Made by a program: the position numbers and the translations under genes. The notes beneath the pieces are model-generated. The model had not been told where the DNA came from, did no database searches, and worked only from the letters and a program-made list of their open reading frames with translations. Below, one piece after another: positions 37,860 to 48,968 of a stretch of DNA of 64,000 bases. Each line of letters begins with the position of its first letter. Position 1 is the first letter of the stretch. The stretch comes from Corallococcus sp. CA053C (GTDB lineage Bacteria > Myxococcota > Myxococcia > Myxococcales > Myxococcaceae): NCBI RefSeq assembly GCF_003611675.1, contig NZ_RAWA01000002.1, positions 30,252 through 94,251 on the forward strand, given 5' to 3'.

Positions 37860-38704
37860 AGGCGCCGGTAGCGCGCCTGGAGGACCATGAAGGCGGCGTA
37901 GGCCACCAGGCCCGCCGCCACCACCCCCAGGAGCACGTCGCCCGCGGGTTGGCGGGCGACGACGGCCAGGGCCTCTCCCAGGCCCTTGGCCTCACCCGGG
38001 TTCGCGTCCACGGCGGAGCGGACCAGGAAGACGCCGATGACGGCGAACACCATGCCGCGCGCGGCGATGCCGAAGCGCGACACCCGCTCCACCCAATGCC
38101 GCTGACGTCCCGCGAGCCCGGTGAGCGTGAGCTTCTCCAGGAACTTCCCCTTCCACGCCTTGTGGAACTGCTTCACCGCGAAGCCGAGGATGCCCACGCC
38201 CACGAGCGCCACCAGGACGCGGCCGAAGGGCTGCTCCATCAGCGTCGCCGTCCACCCCTGCGTGCCCTTGCTGCGTCCCTGGGACGCGCCCACCACCAGC
38301 TTCGCGGCGAAGAGGGCCAGCGACGCGTAGATGGCACCGCTCAGGAAGTACATGGCGCGCGTGGCAATGCCCTTCGCGTCGGAGCCCTTGCCTTCGGTGT
38401 CCGCGAACGCCTGGGCGAAGCGCCAGACGACGAAGCCCAGCAGGCCCACCACCAGCACTGACAGGAGCACCATGCCGAAGGGCCCGTGCGCCACGGTCCC
38501 CACCGCGCCGTGGCTGTCCGTGGTGCGGCCGCCCTCGCCCGCCGCGAGCTTCAGCGCGAGCACGCCGATGATGGCGTAGACGGCGCCCTTCGCCGCGTAG
38601 CCCATCCGTCCCAGCTTCTTCGCCCAGGGGTGGTTCGCGGCCTGCTTCGCCCCATTCGACAGCCGATCCATCCCCGGCCCGTGCATCACGTCCATCGTCG
38701 CCAT
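37856..38704 (-). CDS. DUF1206 domain membrane protein
   Basis: A 282-residue integral membrane protein with three repeats of a two-helix unit, each opening with a Gly-rich helix (GYAAKGAVYAIIGVLAL, ATRAMYFLSGAIYASLAL, GIAARGMVFAVIG). This is the DUF1206 pattern, function unknown. ATG 38704 is preceded by GGGAGGAG. Its TAG stop and the glnA TAG stop are the two strands of one CTAG, a 4-bp convergent overlap. Confidence 0.85.
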   Translation of the reverse strand: MATMDVMHGPGMDRLSNGAKQAANHPWAKKLGRMGYAAKGAVYAIIGVLALKLAAGEGGRTTDSHGAVGTVAHGPFGMVLLSVLVVGLLGFVVWRFAQAFADTEGKGSDAKGIATRAMYFLSGAIYASLALFAAKLVVGASQGRSKGTQGWTATLMEQPFGRVLVALVGVGILGFAVKQFHKAWKGKFLEKLTLTGLAGRQRHWVERVSRFGIAARGMVFAVIGVFLVRSAVDANPGEAKGLGEALAVVARQPAGDVLLGVVAAGLVAYAAFMVLQARYRRL

Positions 38705-38834
38705 GCGAGCGCTCCTCCCGTCCCCGACTTCGGACCGTTAAGAGGGTGCGCATCCGATGGCCCGGTGGGGTGGAAGGCCCCTGCTCCCGGTCTGGGCTCC
38801 GTGCGAGGAGAGGGGGGCTCGGCGGGCTGGCTGC

Positions 38835-39641
38835 TCAGCGCAGGTTGCGCACGGCCTGCACGACGCGGGGCCACTCCTTCGAGCGCGGGTCGATGAGCTC
38901 GAAGTGGCCCGCACCCTTCAGCGGCACAAGGTGCACGGGGTCCTTCTGCTGGACGCCCCGGGCGTGGAAGGCCTCGCTGACCTTGAGGGGCACGGTGTCG
39001 TCCTCGGTGCCGTGGAGCAGCACCTGGGGGAGCTTCAGCGGCTGGAGCGCCGCGGGGGATGCGACGGCGTAGCGCTCCGGGACCTGTTCCGGCGTGCCGC
39101 CCATGAAGGTCTTCACGATGCCCTTGCCCAGGTCCAGCGCGGCGCCCTGCGCGAGGTCCAGCACGCCGGCCAGGGACACCACGCCCTTCAGCTTGAGGGG
39201 GGCGTCACGGTAGAGCGCCTGGCGCGCGGTGAGGCGGTGGCGCGCGGCCAGCCACATGGCGAGGTGGCCTCCGGCCGAGTGGCCCATGGCCACGACGCGG
39301 GACAGGTCCAGGCCCAGTGAGGGTGCCGCGTCCACGAGGTGATCCGCCGCGGAGGCGACATCTTCCAGCGTGCCGGGGAAGCCGCCGCCGTCCTGGCCCA
39401 CGCGCCGGTACTCCACGCTCCAGGTGGCGAAGCCGCGCTTGGCGAGGTCCGCGCAGAGGTGGCCCGCGTGCTCCAGGCCGTACTCCTGGCGCCAGAAGCC
39501 GCCGTGGATGAAGAGGACCACCGGGTGCGGGCCCTTGCCCGGGGGCTTGCGCAGCTCGGTGAACTGCTGGGGCGCCTCGCCATAGACGATGCGCGCGTCG
39601 GGCGGCGGCTGCGGCGTTTCCAGGACCCACATGGAGCTCAT
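38835..39641 (-). CDS. Alpha/beta hydrolase, kynurenine formamidase/BD-FAE-like esterase
   Basis: A 268-residue soluble alpha/beta hydrolase. Visible are the oxyanion HGGFW, the nucleophile elbow GHSAGG, the catalytic Asp in HGTEDDTVP and His in GAGHFEL. The HGGFWR and WSVEYRRVGQDGGG patterns are typical of the esterase/formamidase group near kynurenine formamidase; the natural substrate is not clear. ATG 39641 is chosen because the domain starts soon after; a second in-frame ATG is at 39632. It is divergent from the second TPR kinase (107 bp). Confidence 0.87.
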   Translation of the reverse strand: MSSMWVLETPQPPPDARIVYGEAPQQFTELRKPPGKGPHPVVLFIHGGFWRQEYGLEHAGHLCADLAKRGFATWSVEYRRVGQDGGGFPGTLEDVASAADHLVDAAPSLGLDLSRVVAMGHSAGGHLAMWLAARHRLTARQALYRDAPLKLKGVVSLAGVLDLAQGAALDLGKGIVKTFMGGTPEQVPERYAVASPAALQPLKLPQVLLHGTEDDTVPLKVSEAFHARGVQQKDPVHLVPLKGAGHFELIDPRSKEWPRVVQAVRNLR

Positions 39642-39748
39642 GCGCGCATCTTGGGAACGGGCGGCGCGGCACCGCAAGAGGCGGCGCGTTGGATGCGTGG
39701 GGGCCGGGCGCTTCCGGTACGCTGCCCGTCCATCGGGGGTTCCTTCGC

Positions 39749-42700
39749 GTGCGTGAGACGGACGAGGCAGAGCTGAGGGTGGCCCTCGCCGAGGGCCTGG
39801 TCTCACGCGAGGACGCGGAGGCCCTGCGCGCGGAGGCTGCACGGCGTGGCTGCTCGCCGTTGCAGTTGCTGGTGGAGCGCGGGCGGATTTCTTTCGACTC
39901 GCTTGTGTCGCTGCGCGAGGAGCTGGGGGTGGCTCCCGAATCGGAGGAGGGCACAGCGACCTCCTCGGCGCCGACGCCGGAACCACGCGAGCCGTTCGCG
40001 CAGCGTGAGGCATCGGAGCAACGCGGGGCATCGGAGCAGCGCGGGGCATCGGAGCAGCGCGGGGCATCGGAGCAACGCGGGGCATCGGAGCAGCGCGAGG
40101 CAGCGGAACAGCGCCAAGCATTGAAGCAATACGAGCCGTCGGAGCAATGTGACGCCGGGAGCGGCAGCGACCGGGCCGATGCGCCCCACGGCCGCCATGC
40201 CTCGTCCCCCCATGATGACGGGCCCGGGCCGCGCTCGCCCGATGACACGCTCACGCCGGGCGGCACGCCGCCACCTGTGGTGGACGGGCCTGCGTTCCCG
40301 GTGCCGTACTGGGAGCGCTACCGGCCCGTGCGCTTCCTCGGGCAGGGCGGCATGGGCCGCGTGTTCCTGGCGCAGGACGTGCGATTGCACCGCGACGTGG
40401 CACTCAAGTTCGTGCGCGACGAGGACGCGGAGCTGTCTCGCCGCTTCGTCTCCGAGGCGCGCGCGCAGGCCCGCGTGGACCACGAGAACGTCTGCCGCGT
40501 GTACGAGGTCGGCGAGGTCCAGGGCCGCGCGTACATCGCCATGCAGTACGTCGCAGGCCAGCCGCTGCATGCCCTGGCCGGCGTGCTCACCGTGGAGCAG
40601 AAGGCGCTGGTGCTGCGCGACGCCGCCCTGGGCGTGCATGCCGCCCACCGAGCGGGGCTCGTGCACCGCGACCTCAAGCCCTCCAACATCCTGGTGGAGC
40701 GCTCCGCCGACGGCACCCTGCACCCCTACGTCATGGACTTTGGCCTCGCGCGCGACTGGACCGGCAGCGAGGGCTTCACCGCGACGGGCACCGTCCTCGG
40801 CACCCCCCAGTACATGGCGCCTGAACAGGCCCGGGGCGAAGTCACGAACCTGGACCGGCGCGCGGACCTCTACAGCCTGGGCGCCACGCTGTACCACCTG
40901 CTCACCGGCGAGCCGCCCGTCCCCGGCGCCAACGGCCTGGAGGTCCTCAGCCGCGTCGCCACCCACGAACCCCGCCCGCTCCGTGAGCTCGCGCCCCATG
41001 TCCCCGCGGACCTGGAAGCCATCGTCCTCAAGTGTCTGGAGAAGGAGCGCGGGCGCCGCTACGACTCCGCGCGGGCGCTGGCGGATGACCTGGAGCGGTT
41101 CCTCGACGGCGAGCGCGTGCTCGCGCGCACGGGCCCGGCGTACCGCGTGCGCAAGTGGGTGGCGCGACACCGGCGTGCGGTCGCGGTGGCCAGCGTCGTA
41201 GGGCTCGCAGCCGTGGGCATCGTGGGCCAGGGCGTGCTGGCCCGGCGCGAGGTCTCCCGCCGCGAGGCCCTCACCCGGCGCTTCACCGAAGGCGTGGAGC
41301 GCATCGAGGCCCAGGCCCGCTACTCCGGCCAGGCGCCACTGCATGACACGCGGCCGGACCGCGAAGCCCTGAAGACACGCATGCGCGACATCGAGACCGC
41401 CATGCGCGAAGCCGGCGCCGTGGCGGAGGGGCCCGGTCGCTACGCACTGGGACGCGGGTTCCTCGCGCTGGGTGACGAAGAGGCCGCGCTCAAGAACCTG
41501 GAGGCGGCCTGGGCCGCTGGCAACCACGAGCCCCGCGTGGCGTATGCGCTCGCGCTGGTGCTGGGACACCGCTACCAGCGCGAGCGATTGGAAGCAGACC
41601 GCATCCCGGACACCGCCCAGCGCGAGGTGAAGCAGCGCGAGGCCCAGACACACTCGCGCGATCCGGCATTGGCCTTCCTGAAGCAGGGCCAGGGCGCGGA
41701 GGTGCCCGCGCCCGAATACGCAGACGCGCTCCGGGCCTTCTACGAGGACCACTTCGAGGACGCGCTGAAGTCGCTGGACGCACTTGGCACGCGGCTGCCG
41801 TGGTTCCACGAAGCGGCCCTGCTCCGGGGCGACATCCTGCTCGCCCGCGCCGTGCGCCATGCCCTGGCGAGCGAACGCGACCCGGCCCATGCGGACCTGG
41901 AGGCCGGACGTCAGGCCTACGACACGGCGGCCAGCATCGGTCGCAGTGTGCCCGCCGTGTACCGCGCTCGGGCGGAGCTGGAACAGGAGGCCCTGCTGCT
42001 GGAGCTCTCCGGCAAGGGCGACGTGCAGCCCGCGTACACGCGAGGACTGGAGGCCGTGTCACGCGCGCTGGTGGCGGCGCCCGATGAAGCGGACAGCTGG
42101 GTGCTCGAAGCGCGCCTCCACCGCCGCGTCGCCCAACTGCGCGTCAACAGCGGGGGCGAGGTGGAGCCCCTGCTCCAGCGCACCATCGACGCGGCGAAGG
42201 AGGCGCTGCGGCTCGCGCCCGACAAGGTGGAAGCGCGCCACTCGCTGGCGATGGGCTGGTGGCAGTGGGCGCGCTACCGGCAGAACCGGAACGAGGATCC
42301 GCGCGAACAGCTCCAGTCCGCCGTGGCTGCCTTTGAATCCATCCCGGCGTCCGCGCGCGACTACGACTTCCACCTGGACCTGGGGCTCGTCTTCAAGGTG
42401 TGGGCGGACTCCGAGGACGGACGCGGCGGGGACTCGCTGCCCTTCCGCGCGAAGGCCATCGAGTCCTACCGGCAGGCGCTGGCGCTGGATGCACAGCGGC
42501 CGGATGCGTGGATCAACCTGGGCACCGCGTACGTGAACCGCGCGAACCATCCGCGCGCTCCGTCGCCGGCCCCTGACCTGGAAGAAGCCCGGACCGCGCT
42601 GGAGCGCGCGAGCACCATCGACCCGGGCCACGTCGTGCCGTGGTTCTACCTGGGCGACGTCCACCGCACGCTCGCCCTGCGCCTGCGCGACCACGGCGGG

Positions 42701-43498
42701 GACGCGGGGCCGGGGCTCGCCCGCGCGCTGGAGGCCTACCGCAAGGGCGTGGCCATCAACCCGCGCCTGCCCCCGCTCCAGAACGGCGTGGGCACCATCC
42801 TGCTCGATCAAGCGCGCGAGGCGTGGGACCGGGGCGATGCGCCGGGGCCGCTGCTGGACGAAGCGGAGCGGGCCTTCACGCAGGCCATCGCCATCGCGCC
42901 CACCGTGGGCTTCGCGCACAACAACCTGGGCGAGGTCCGCGCCTGGCGCGCCACGTGGAAGCTGCTGCGCGGCGAGGACCCCACCGCGAGCGCGAAGGAA
43001 GCGCAGGCCGCGCTCCAGCAGGCCACCACCCTGCTGCCGGGAGTCGCGCAGCCGTGGGCCAACCTGGGCCAGGTGCACCAGACGCTGGCCGCGTTCGCGC
43101 TGAAGCAGGGACGGGATCCGAAGCCGTCCACCGCGCGCGCCACGGAGGCGCTGGAGCGCGCGCTGAAGCTCAACCCGAAGCTCGCGCAGGCGTGGCGATG
43201 GCAGGGAGAGACGCAGGCCGTGGAGGCGGCCTCCGACGAGTCCTTCGAGCTCGCGGCACGCTCGTTCCAGAAGGCCCTGGAGCTGGAGCCCGAGAACCTG
43301 GAGCAGCGACTGGCCTTCGGCGCCTTCCTCCGCGAGTGGGCCACGTGGAGGGAACACACCGGCCAGGACGCGCGGCCGCGACTCCAGGAGGGCCTGTCCC
43401 TCACCGAGGCGCTGCTCACCGCGCGCCCCGGCTGGAGGGATGCGAACGGGCTGCGCGAGGACCTGCGGCGCGCCCTCGCGCGACTGCCGCCGGATTAG
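39749..43498 (+). CDS. Membrane Ser/Thr protein kinase with TPR repeats and hexapeptide-repeat linker
   Basis: A 1249-residue paralogue of the kinase at 3429-6983, similar along its whole length. Order: acidic N-terminal module (1-60), a variable linker with eight copies of a hexapeptide such as QRGASE (85-132), kinase domain with GQGGMG near 197, VALK, HRDLKPSN, DFGLAR and GTPQYMAPEQ, one membrane helix near 480-500, then TPR-like helices to the end. GTG 39749 has GGGGGT eight bases upstream. The 3' end overlaps the convergent lipoprotein gene by 4 bp. Signal and substrates are unknown. Confidence 0.93.
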   Translation: MRETDEAELRVALAEGLVSREDAEALRAEAARRGCSPLQLLVERGRISFDSLVSLREELGVAPESEEGTATSSAPTPEPREPFAQREASEQRGASEQRGASEQRGASEQRGASEQREAAEQRQALKQYEPSEQCDAGSGSDRADAPHGRHASSPHDDGPGPRSPDDTLTPGGTPPPVVDGPAFPVPYWERYRPVRFLGQGGMGRVFLAQDVRLHRDVALKFVRDEDAELSRRFVSEARAQARVDHENVCRVYEVGEVQGRAYIAMQYVAGQPLHALAGVLTVEQKALVLRDAALGVHAAHRAGLVHRDLKPSNILVERSADGTLHPYVMDFGLARDWTGSEGFTATGTVLGTPQYMAPEQARGEVTNLDRRADLYSLGATLYHLLTGEPPVPGANGLEVLSRVATHEPRPLRELAPHVPADLEAIVLKCLEKERGRRYDSARALADDLERFLDGERVLARTGPAYRVRKWVARHRRAVAVASVVGLAAVGIVGQGVLARREVSRREALTRRFTEGVERIEAQARYSGQAPLHDTRPDREALKTRMRDIETAMREAGAVAEGPGRYALGRGFLALGDEEAALKNLEAAWAAGNHEPRVAYALALVLGHRYQRERLEADRIPDTAQREVKQREAQTHSRDPALAFLKQGQGAEVPAPEYADALRAFYEDHFEDALKSLDALGTRLPWFHEAALLRGDILLARAVRHALASERDPAHADLEAGRQAYDTAASIGRSVPAVYRARAELEQEALLLELSGKGDVQPAYTRGLEAVSRALVAAPDEADSWVLEARLHRRVAQLRVNSGGEVEPLLQRTIDAAKEALRLAPDKVEARHSLAMGWWQWARYRQNRNEDPREQLQSAVAAFESIPASARDYDFHLDLGLVFKVWADSEDGRGGDSLPFRAKAIESYRQALALDAQRPDAWINLGTAYVNRANHPRAPSPAPDLEEARTALERASTIDPGHVVPWFYLGDVHRTLALRLRDHGGDAGPGLARALEAYRKGVAINPRLPPLQNGVGTILLDQAREAWDRGDAPGPLLDEAERAFTQAIAIAPTVGFAHNNLGEVRAWRATWKLLRGEDPTASAKEAQAALQQATTLLPGVAQPWANLGQVHQTLAAFALKQGRDPKPSTARATEALERALKLNPKLAQAWRWQGETQAVEAASDESFELAARSFQKALELEPENLEQRLAFGAFLREWATWREHTGQDARPRLQEGLSLTEALLTARPGWRDANGLREDLRRALARLPPD
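40001..40144 (+). repeat. In-frame 18-bp tandem repeat, eight units
   Basis: Units such as CAGCGCGGGGCATCGGAG repeat without gaps from 40001; units 2-5 are nearly identical and 6-8 are degenerate. Each adds six residues to the linker between the N-terminal module and the kinase domain, so copy-number change would alter linker length without frameshift. Confidence 0.9.
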
Positions 43499-43986
43499 TT
43501 CCCGCCGCGGCCCGTGACTTCCAGGGTGCCGTTGATGGTCTCCTTCACGCCCTGGGGCTGCGTGCACTTCGTGCAGTCGCCCGTCGCGCACGCCCACAGC
43601 TGGTACTGGTTGCTCGCATCACTGGCGAGCAGGGTCCAGGAGGCGCTCTTGCAGGCGGACACCAGCAGCGGTCCTGTCACGCCGCCAGCGAAGATCGAGT
43701 AGTCCGACACGCCGATGCACCGGTCCTGATTCACGTAGGACACGAAGGTCACGGTCTGCCCGGGATCCACCGACACGGTCTTGGAGCTGAAGTGGACCTT
43801 GCCCTCCGAGTCGGCGGTGATGTCCACCGTCACGCCTCCGTCTCCCGCCGGCGGGCTCGTCGTGCAGGACTGCACCAGGGGGCCGTCGCTCAGCGCGGCC
43901 GACGCGGTGTCGGTGGGACGGGACTGCGTGGCGCACGCCAGCACCAGGCCGGTGATGCACAGGGGAAAGAGGACTCGGATTCGCAT
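43495..43986 (-). CDS. Hypothetical lipoprotein
   Basis: A 163-residue lipoprotein with lipobox VLACA (Cys17). The mature part is beta-rich with six cysteines, including CATGDCTKC, and a VDPGQTVTFVSY motif recalling cupredoxin-like or plastocyanin-type folds; metal ligands are not evident enough to claim a copper site. ATG 43986 has GGAG about ten bases upstream. It is convergent with the kinase gene (4-bp overlap) and divergent from the S9 peptidase gene. Confidence 0.7.
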   Translation of the reverse strand: MRIRVLFPLCITGLVLACATQSRPTDTASAALSDGPLVQSCTTSPPAGDGGVTVDITADSEGKVHFSSKTVSVDPGQTVTFVSYVNQDRCIGVSDYSIFAGGVTGPLLVSACKSASWTLLASDASNQYQLWACATGDCTKCTQPQGVKETINGTLEVTGRGGN

Positions 43987-44096
43987 GGCTTGGTTCTCCA
44001 GGGGACCGCGTGATGGCACATCCCCATGGAAGCTACCGCGCGCAAGCACACGCGGTGCGGGTGGTATCTTCCTGGCCCCGTGAAAGGAGAGCCCCC

Positions 44097-46340
44097 ATGC
44101 GCATCCTCTTCGTCGCCCTCGTGCTGCTGAGCCTCCCCGTCCTCGCTCAATCGAAGCCCGCGGCACCGGCCGCGCAGCCTCCAAATCCAGACACCTCCTT
44201 CCTCCAGATCATGGAGGCCCAGCTCTTCAGGAGCGGTCACCCCCGGAACTCGAACTTCACCCCGGACGCGAAGACGGTCTTCTTCCTCCGCAACGCGCCC
44301 GACACCCACGTGCAGTCGCTCTTCGCCTTCGACGTCGCCACCGGGCAGACGCGCGAGTTCCTCACCCCCGAGGCCCTCCTCAAGAGCGCCGAGGAGACGC
44401 TCTCCGCCGAGGAGAAGGCGCGGCGTGAGCGCACGCGGACGAGGAGCCGGGGCTTCACCTTCTACGCGCAGTCCGAGGACGGCGAGAAGCTCCTCGTCGC
44501 GCTCTCCGGCAAGCTCTACGTCGTGGCGAGCGCGTCCGGCAAGGTGATGGAGCTGAAGACGGGCCCCGGCACCATCGCCCCCACCTTCTCCCTGGACGGC
44601 ACGCAGGTGGCCTGTGTCCGCGACAACGACGTGTATCGCGTGGACCTGGCCACGAACACCGAGCGTCGCGTCACGACCGGGGGCACTCCGGAGAAGACCC
44701 ATGGCCTGGCGGAGTTCATCGCCCAGGAGGAGATGTATCGCTTCTCCGGCTACTGGTGGAGCCCGGACGCGAAGGCCCTGGCCTACACGGAGTCCGATAC
44801 GAGCGTCGTGGAGAAGCTCGCCCTCGTGGACGCCACGCATCCCGAGCAGGGCGCGCAGCAGCTCTCCTACCCTCGCGCCGGAACGGCCAATGCCAGGGTC
44901 CGGCTGGGGGTCATCCCCGTCACGGGTGGCAAGACGACGTGGGTGAGCTGGGATGCGGAGAAGTACCCGTATCTGGCCACCGTGACCTGGCCGAAGAAGG
45001 GCCCGCTGACCCTGCTCGTGCAGAACCGCACCCAGACGGAGGAGCTCCTCCTCGCGGCGGACGTGAAGACAGGACGCACGCGCACCCTGCACGTGGAGAA
45101 GGATGAGGCCTGGCTCAACCTGGATCAGGCGTTCCCCCAGTGGCTGGAGGATGGCAGCGGCTTCCTCTGGTACACCGAACGCAACGGAGCCCCGGAGGTG
45201 GAGCTGCGCGACACGAGCGGCAAGCGCGTGCGCTCCCTCCTCACTCCCGAGGCCGGCTTCCAACAGTTCGTGGGTTACGTGGAGAAGGAAGACACGCTCT
45301 ACTTCCTGGGAGGGCCCCACTCCCCGGAGCGCTACCTCTGGCGCATGCAGCGAGGCGGGGAGCCCACCCGCGTCACCACGGGAGGCCCGGCGATGGAGGT
45401 GGGCAGGATGTCCCGGCAGGGGGAGCTGTTCATCGTGAGCTCGGAAGGACCCACGAGCCTGCGGCACACCGTCGTCATGAAGGCGGACGGCACGCGCGTG
45501 GGTGAGCTTCCGTCCCTCGCGAAGCCCCCTCCCTTCCAGCCCCGGCTGGAGGTGCGGCGGGTGGGCAAGGAGGGCTTCTGGACGTCCCTGGTCCGTCCGC
45601 GAAACGCGAAGCCAGGCGTGAAGCTGCCCGTCATCGTGGAGATCTACGCGGGCCCCGGCACCGCCATGGTCCACCAGAGCCTTTCGGAGCACCTGCTCTC
45701 CCAGTGGATGGCGGACCAGGGCTTCCTGGTCGTGAAGCTGGACGGACGAGGAACCCTGCTGACGGCGAGCCCGAAGGACCGCAAGCCGAAGTATGTGTTC
45801 GCGGAGGCGCTGCTGGAGGATCAGGTGGCCGCGTTGCGCGCGCTCGCCGCGGAGGTGCCGGAGCTGGACCTGGGCCGCGTGGGCATCACCGGGGCAAGCC
45901 ATGGCGGCTACATGTCCGCGCTGGCCGTCCTCAAGCGGCCGGATGTCTTCAAGGCCGCGGTAGCGGTGTCCGCGGTGGCGGATTGGCGGGACTACGACAC
46001 CCACCTGACGGAGCGCTTCCTGGGCCTGCCGCAGGAGCATCCGGAGGCCTATGAACAGAGCTCCCTGCTGACCCACGTGAAGGCGGGCAGCCCCATGGGC
46101 AAGCTCCTGCTCATCCACGGCACGGCCGACGACAACGTCTTCTTCACCCACGCCCTCAAGCTGTCAGACGCGCTCTTCCGCGCGGGCCAACCGCACCAAT
46201 TCCTGCCCCTCAGCGGAATGACACACATGGTGTTCGACCCGGCCATCAACGAGCGCCTGTGGGAGCACACCGTCGGATTCTTCAAGGAGCACCTCGGCTC
46301 CGCCGCACCGCGGCCCGCGCAGAACCCATCCCTGAGATAG
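44097..46340 (+). CDS. Exported S9 prolyl oligopeptidase (DPP IV-like)
   Basis: A 747-residue serine peptidase with a signal peptide (MRILFVALVLL to VLAQ). Residues about 60-480 form the DPP IV-type beta-propeller, and the C-terminal 250 the alpha/beta hydrolase domain. The catalytic triad is Ser in GASHGG near 600, Asp in HGTADDN near 677 and His in GMTHMV near 708. GASHGG replaces the usual GWSYGG. It should remove dipeptides from the N-terminus of Pro/Ala-containing peptides in the periplasm or outside the cell. ATG 44097 follows AAAGGAGA. A free-standing gene, suited to a predatory lifestyle. Confidence 0.9.
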   Translation: MRILFVALVLLSLPVLAQSKPAAPAAQPPNPDTSFLQIMEAQLFRSGHPRNSNFTPDAKTVFFLRNAPDTHVQSLFAFDVATGQTREFLTPEALLKSAEETLSAEEKARRERTRTRSRGFTFYAQSEDGEKLLVALSGKLYVVASASGKVMELKTGPGTIAPTFSLDGTQVACVRDNDVYRVDLATNTERRVTTGGTPEKTHGLAEFIAQEEMYRFSGYWWSPDAKALAYTESDTSVVEKLALVDATHPEQGAQQLSYPRAGTANARVRLGVIPVTGGKTTWVSWDAEKYPYLATVTWPKKGPLTLLVQNRTQTEELLLAADVKTGRTRTLHVEKDEAWLNLDQAFPQWLEDGSGFLWYTERNGAPEVELRDTSGKRVRSLLTPEAGFQQFVGYVEKEDTLYFLGGPHSPERYLWRMQRGGEPTRVTTGGPAMEVGRMSRQGELFIVSSEGPTSLRHTVVMKADGTRVGELPSLAKPPPFQPRLEVRRVGKEGFWTSLVRPRNAKPGVKLPVIVEIYAGPGTAMVHQSLSEHLLSQWMADQGFLVVKLDGRGTLLTASPKDRKPKYVFAEALLEDQVAALRALAAEVPELDLGRVGITGASHGGYMSALAVLKRPDVFKAAVAVSAVADWRDYDTHLTERFLGLPQEHPEAYEQSSLLTHVKAGSPMGKLLLIHGTADDNVFFTHALKLSDALFRAGQPHQFLPLSGMTHMVFDPAINERLWEHTVGFFKEHLGSAAPRPAQNPSLR

Positions 46341-46424
46341 GCGAGAGTTTTCCGGGTGGCGAGCGGCGCACAAGCAGGTTAGCCCCAGGGCCTCGCGGCG
46401 CACGCCGCCACACGGAGGTGGTTC

Positions 46425-47447
<1,023 letters not shown>

Positions 47448-47450
<3 letters not shown>

Positions 47451-47461
47451 CGGCGCCGCTA
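47448..47461. terminator. Perfect 14-bp palindrome holding both stop codons of a convergent pair
   Basis: TAGCGGCGCCGCTA reads the same on both strands and supplies the TAG stop of the aldo/keto reductase on one strand and of the DHFR-like gene on the other. It could form a short hairpin in both transcripts; without a T-run its terminator strength is doubtful. Confidence 0.4.
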
Positions 47462-48019
47462 GGCATTGACGCGATACCGCACGAAGACGGCGCCGCTCCT
47501 GTACGTCCGCTGTTCGAGCAGCTGGAACCTGATGTCGCTTGGGAGGTTCTTGAACAGCGGCGTGCCACCACCGACAGCGACCGGTGCGTAGGTGATAGCG
47601 ACCTCGTCGACCAGCCCTTGCGCCAGGAAGGACGACGCGAGGGTCGGGCCGGCGATGCACAGGTCCTTCTCCGCGCTGAGCTTGAGCTGCTTCAACGCGG
47701 CGGCATCCAGCTCCGGGATGAACTGGGTGCGCTTGCTTCGGACCTCGCGCAGCGACTTCGAGACCACGAGCTTGTCCTTGGCCTGCCACAGTCGTGCGAA
47801 CTCGTTATCGGGATCGTCGCCCTGGGGATCCTGAGACTCCCAGTAGACCATCAGCTCGTACATCTGACGGCCGTAGATCTCCGTGCCGATCTGCTTCGCC
47901 TGCTCGTTGGAGTGGACCAGGTAATCCACATCCTGAGCCTGCCCCCAGTCGAACCTTCCTTGGCGGTCATTCACATAACCGTCGAGCGACGCCATCATCG
48001 AGTAGATCAGTTTCGCCAT
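47459..48019 (-). CDS. Dihydrofolate reductase/RibD C-terminal family protein
   Basis: A 186-residue protein starting MAKLIYSMMASLDGY, the N-terminal signature of the RibD C-terminal/DHFR-like reductases. Further motifs are YGRQMYELM, DKLVVSKSL, DLCIAGPTLASSFLAQGLVDE and PVAVGGGTPLF. It probably reduces a pteridine or deazaflavin-linked substrate using NADPH; it is not the housekeeping folate enzyme. It lies 64 bp after the AraC-type regulator gene on the same strand and may be co-transcribed. Confidence 0.85.
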   Translation of the reverse strand: MAKLIYSMMASLDGYVNDRQGRFDWGQAQDVDYLVHSNEQAKQIGTEIYGRQMYELMVYWESQDPQGDDPDNEFARLWQAKDKLVVSKSLREVRSKRTQFIPELDAAALKQLKLSAEKDLCIAGPTLASSFLAQGLVDEVAITYAPVAVGGGTPLFKNLPSDIRFQLLEQRTYRSGAVFVRYRVNA

Positions 48020-48083
48020 CACCGTGTCCCCGGGCTGTCCATTCCCATCGTACTGCTTCCGTACATGGGAAGGAGAGAGGTCG

Positions 48084-48968
48084 TCACCGCGGGTCAGCGC
48101 CTTGGACACGCGCGAGGTCCTTGCTCGGTGGAACACCGAACTTGCGCGCGTACTCGCGGCTGAACTGGTGAGGGCTCTCATAGCCCACGCCGAAGGCCGC
48201 CGCCGACACCGAGGCCTCCCCCGCGCGCAGCAGACGCCGGGCCTCCAACAGGCGGAGCTCCTTCTGGTATTGCAGCGGCGTCGACGCGGTGACCGCCTTG
48301 AAGTGCTTGTGGAACGAGGGCGCGCTCATGCCCACCTCGCGCGCGAGGACGGGAATGGTGATGGGCTCACGGAAGTCGCGGCGGATGTGCGCGATGGCGC
48401 GGGTGATGGCGCTGGCCTGGCTGTCGTGACGGATGAGCCCCCGCAGCATGCCGCCGAAGGGCGCCATGAGCAGCCGGTAGTGGAGCTCGCGCACGATGGC
48501 CGGGCCGAGCACCCGCGCGTCGACCGGCGAGGTGGCGACGGTGAGAAAGCGGTGCAGGGCCTCGACCAGCGGGGGCGCCGCCTGATGTACCTCGAGGGCT
48601 CGGGCGTCCTCGCCGCGCGGCGCGGCGTCTCCCACCTCGGCATGCACGCTGCGCAGGAGTCCGAGGTCGACGTCGAGCAACATCGAGAGGTAAGGCGCGC
48701 GGGTGATGCGGGAGCGCACCGGCAGGTCGTGGCTGATCAGCAGGCAGTGGCCCGCGCTCATGCCGAAGGTGCGCCCGCCGAAGGTCGTCTCCTTGCGACC
48801 CGCGACGATGAGGCAGATGACCGGCTCGTAGATGGAGGCCTCGAAGGCCGTGGGGCGGTGGTGCCGCAGCAGCCGCAGGCCGGGCAGCGGACGGATCACC
48901 TGTGGCCCGTCGCCCGTCTGCGCCGGAAAGAGCTGGAAGGCTTGCTGCGCGAGTCGTTCGAGGTCCAT
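48084..48968 (-). CDS. AraC-family transcriptional regulator
   Basis: A 294-residue regulator: an N-terminal AraC-type arm/cupin domain (residues 20-180, with [17 protein letters not shown]) and a C-terminal double helix-turn-helix ([25 protein letters not shown], and [21 protein letters not shown]). The YqhC-like N-terminal domain is common in regulators of aldehyde and xenobiotic reductases. ATG 48968 is chosen because the domain begins there. It is divergent from an aldo/keto reductase (151 bp between starts), the usual setup for a local regulator of that gene. Confidence 0.9.
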   Translation of the reverse strand: MDLERLAQQAFQLFPAQTGDGPQVIRPLPGLRLLRHHRPTAFEASIYEPVICLIVAGRKETTFGGRTFGMSAGHCLLISHDLPVRSRITRAPYLSMLLDVDLGLLRSVHAEVGDAAPRGEDARALEVHQAAPPLVEALHRFLTVATSPVDARVLGPAIVRELHYRLLMAPFGGMLRGLIRHDSQASAITRAIAHIRRDFREPITIPVLAREVGMSAPSFHKHFKAVTASTPLQYQKELRLLEARRLLRAGEASVSAAAFGVGYESPHQFSREYARKFGVPPSKDLARVQGADPR

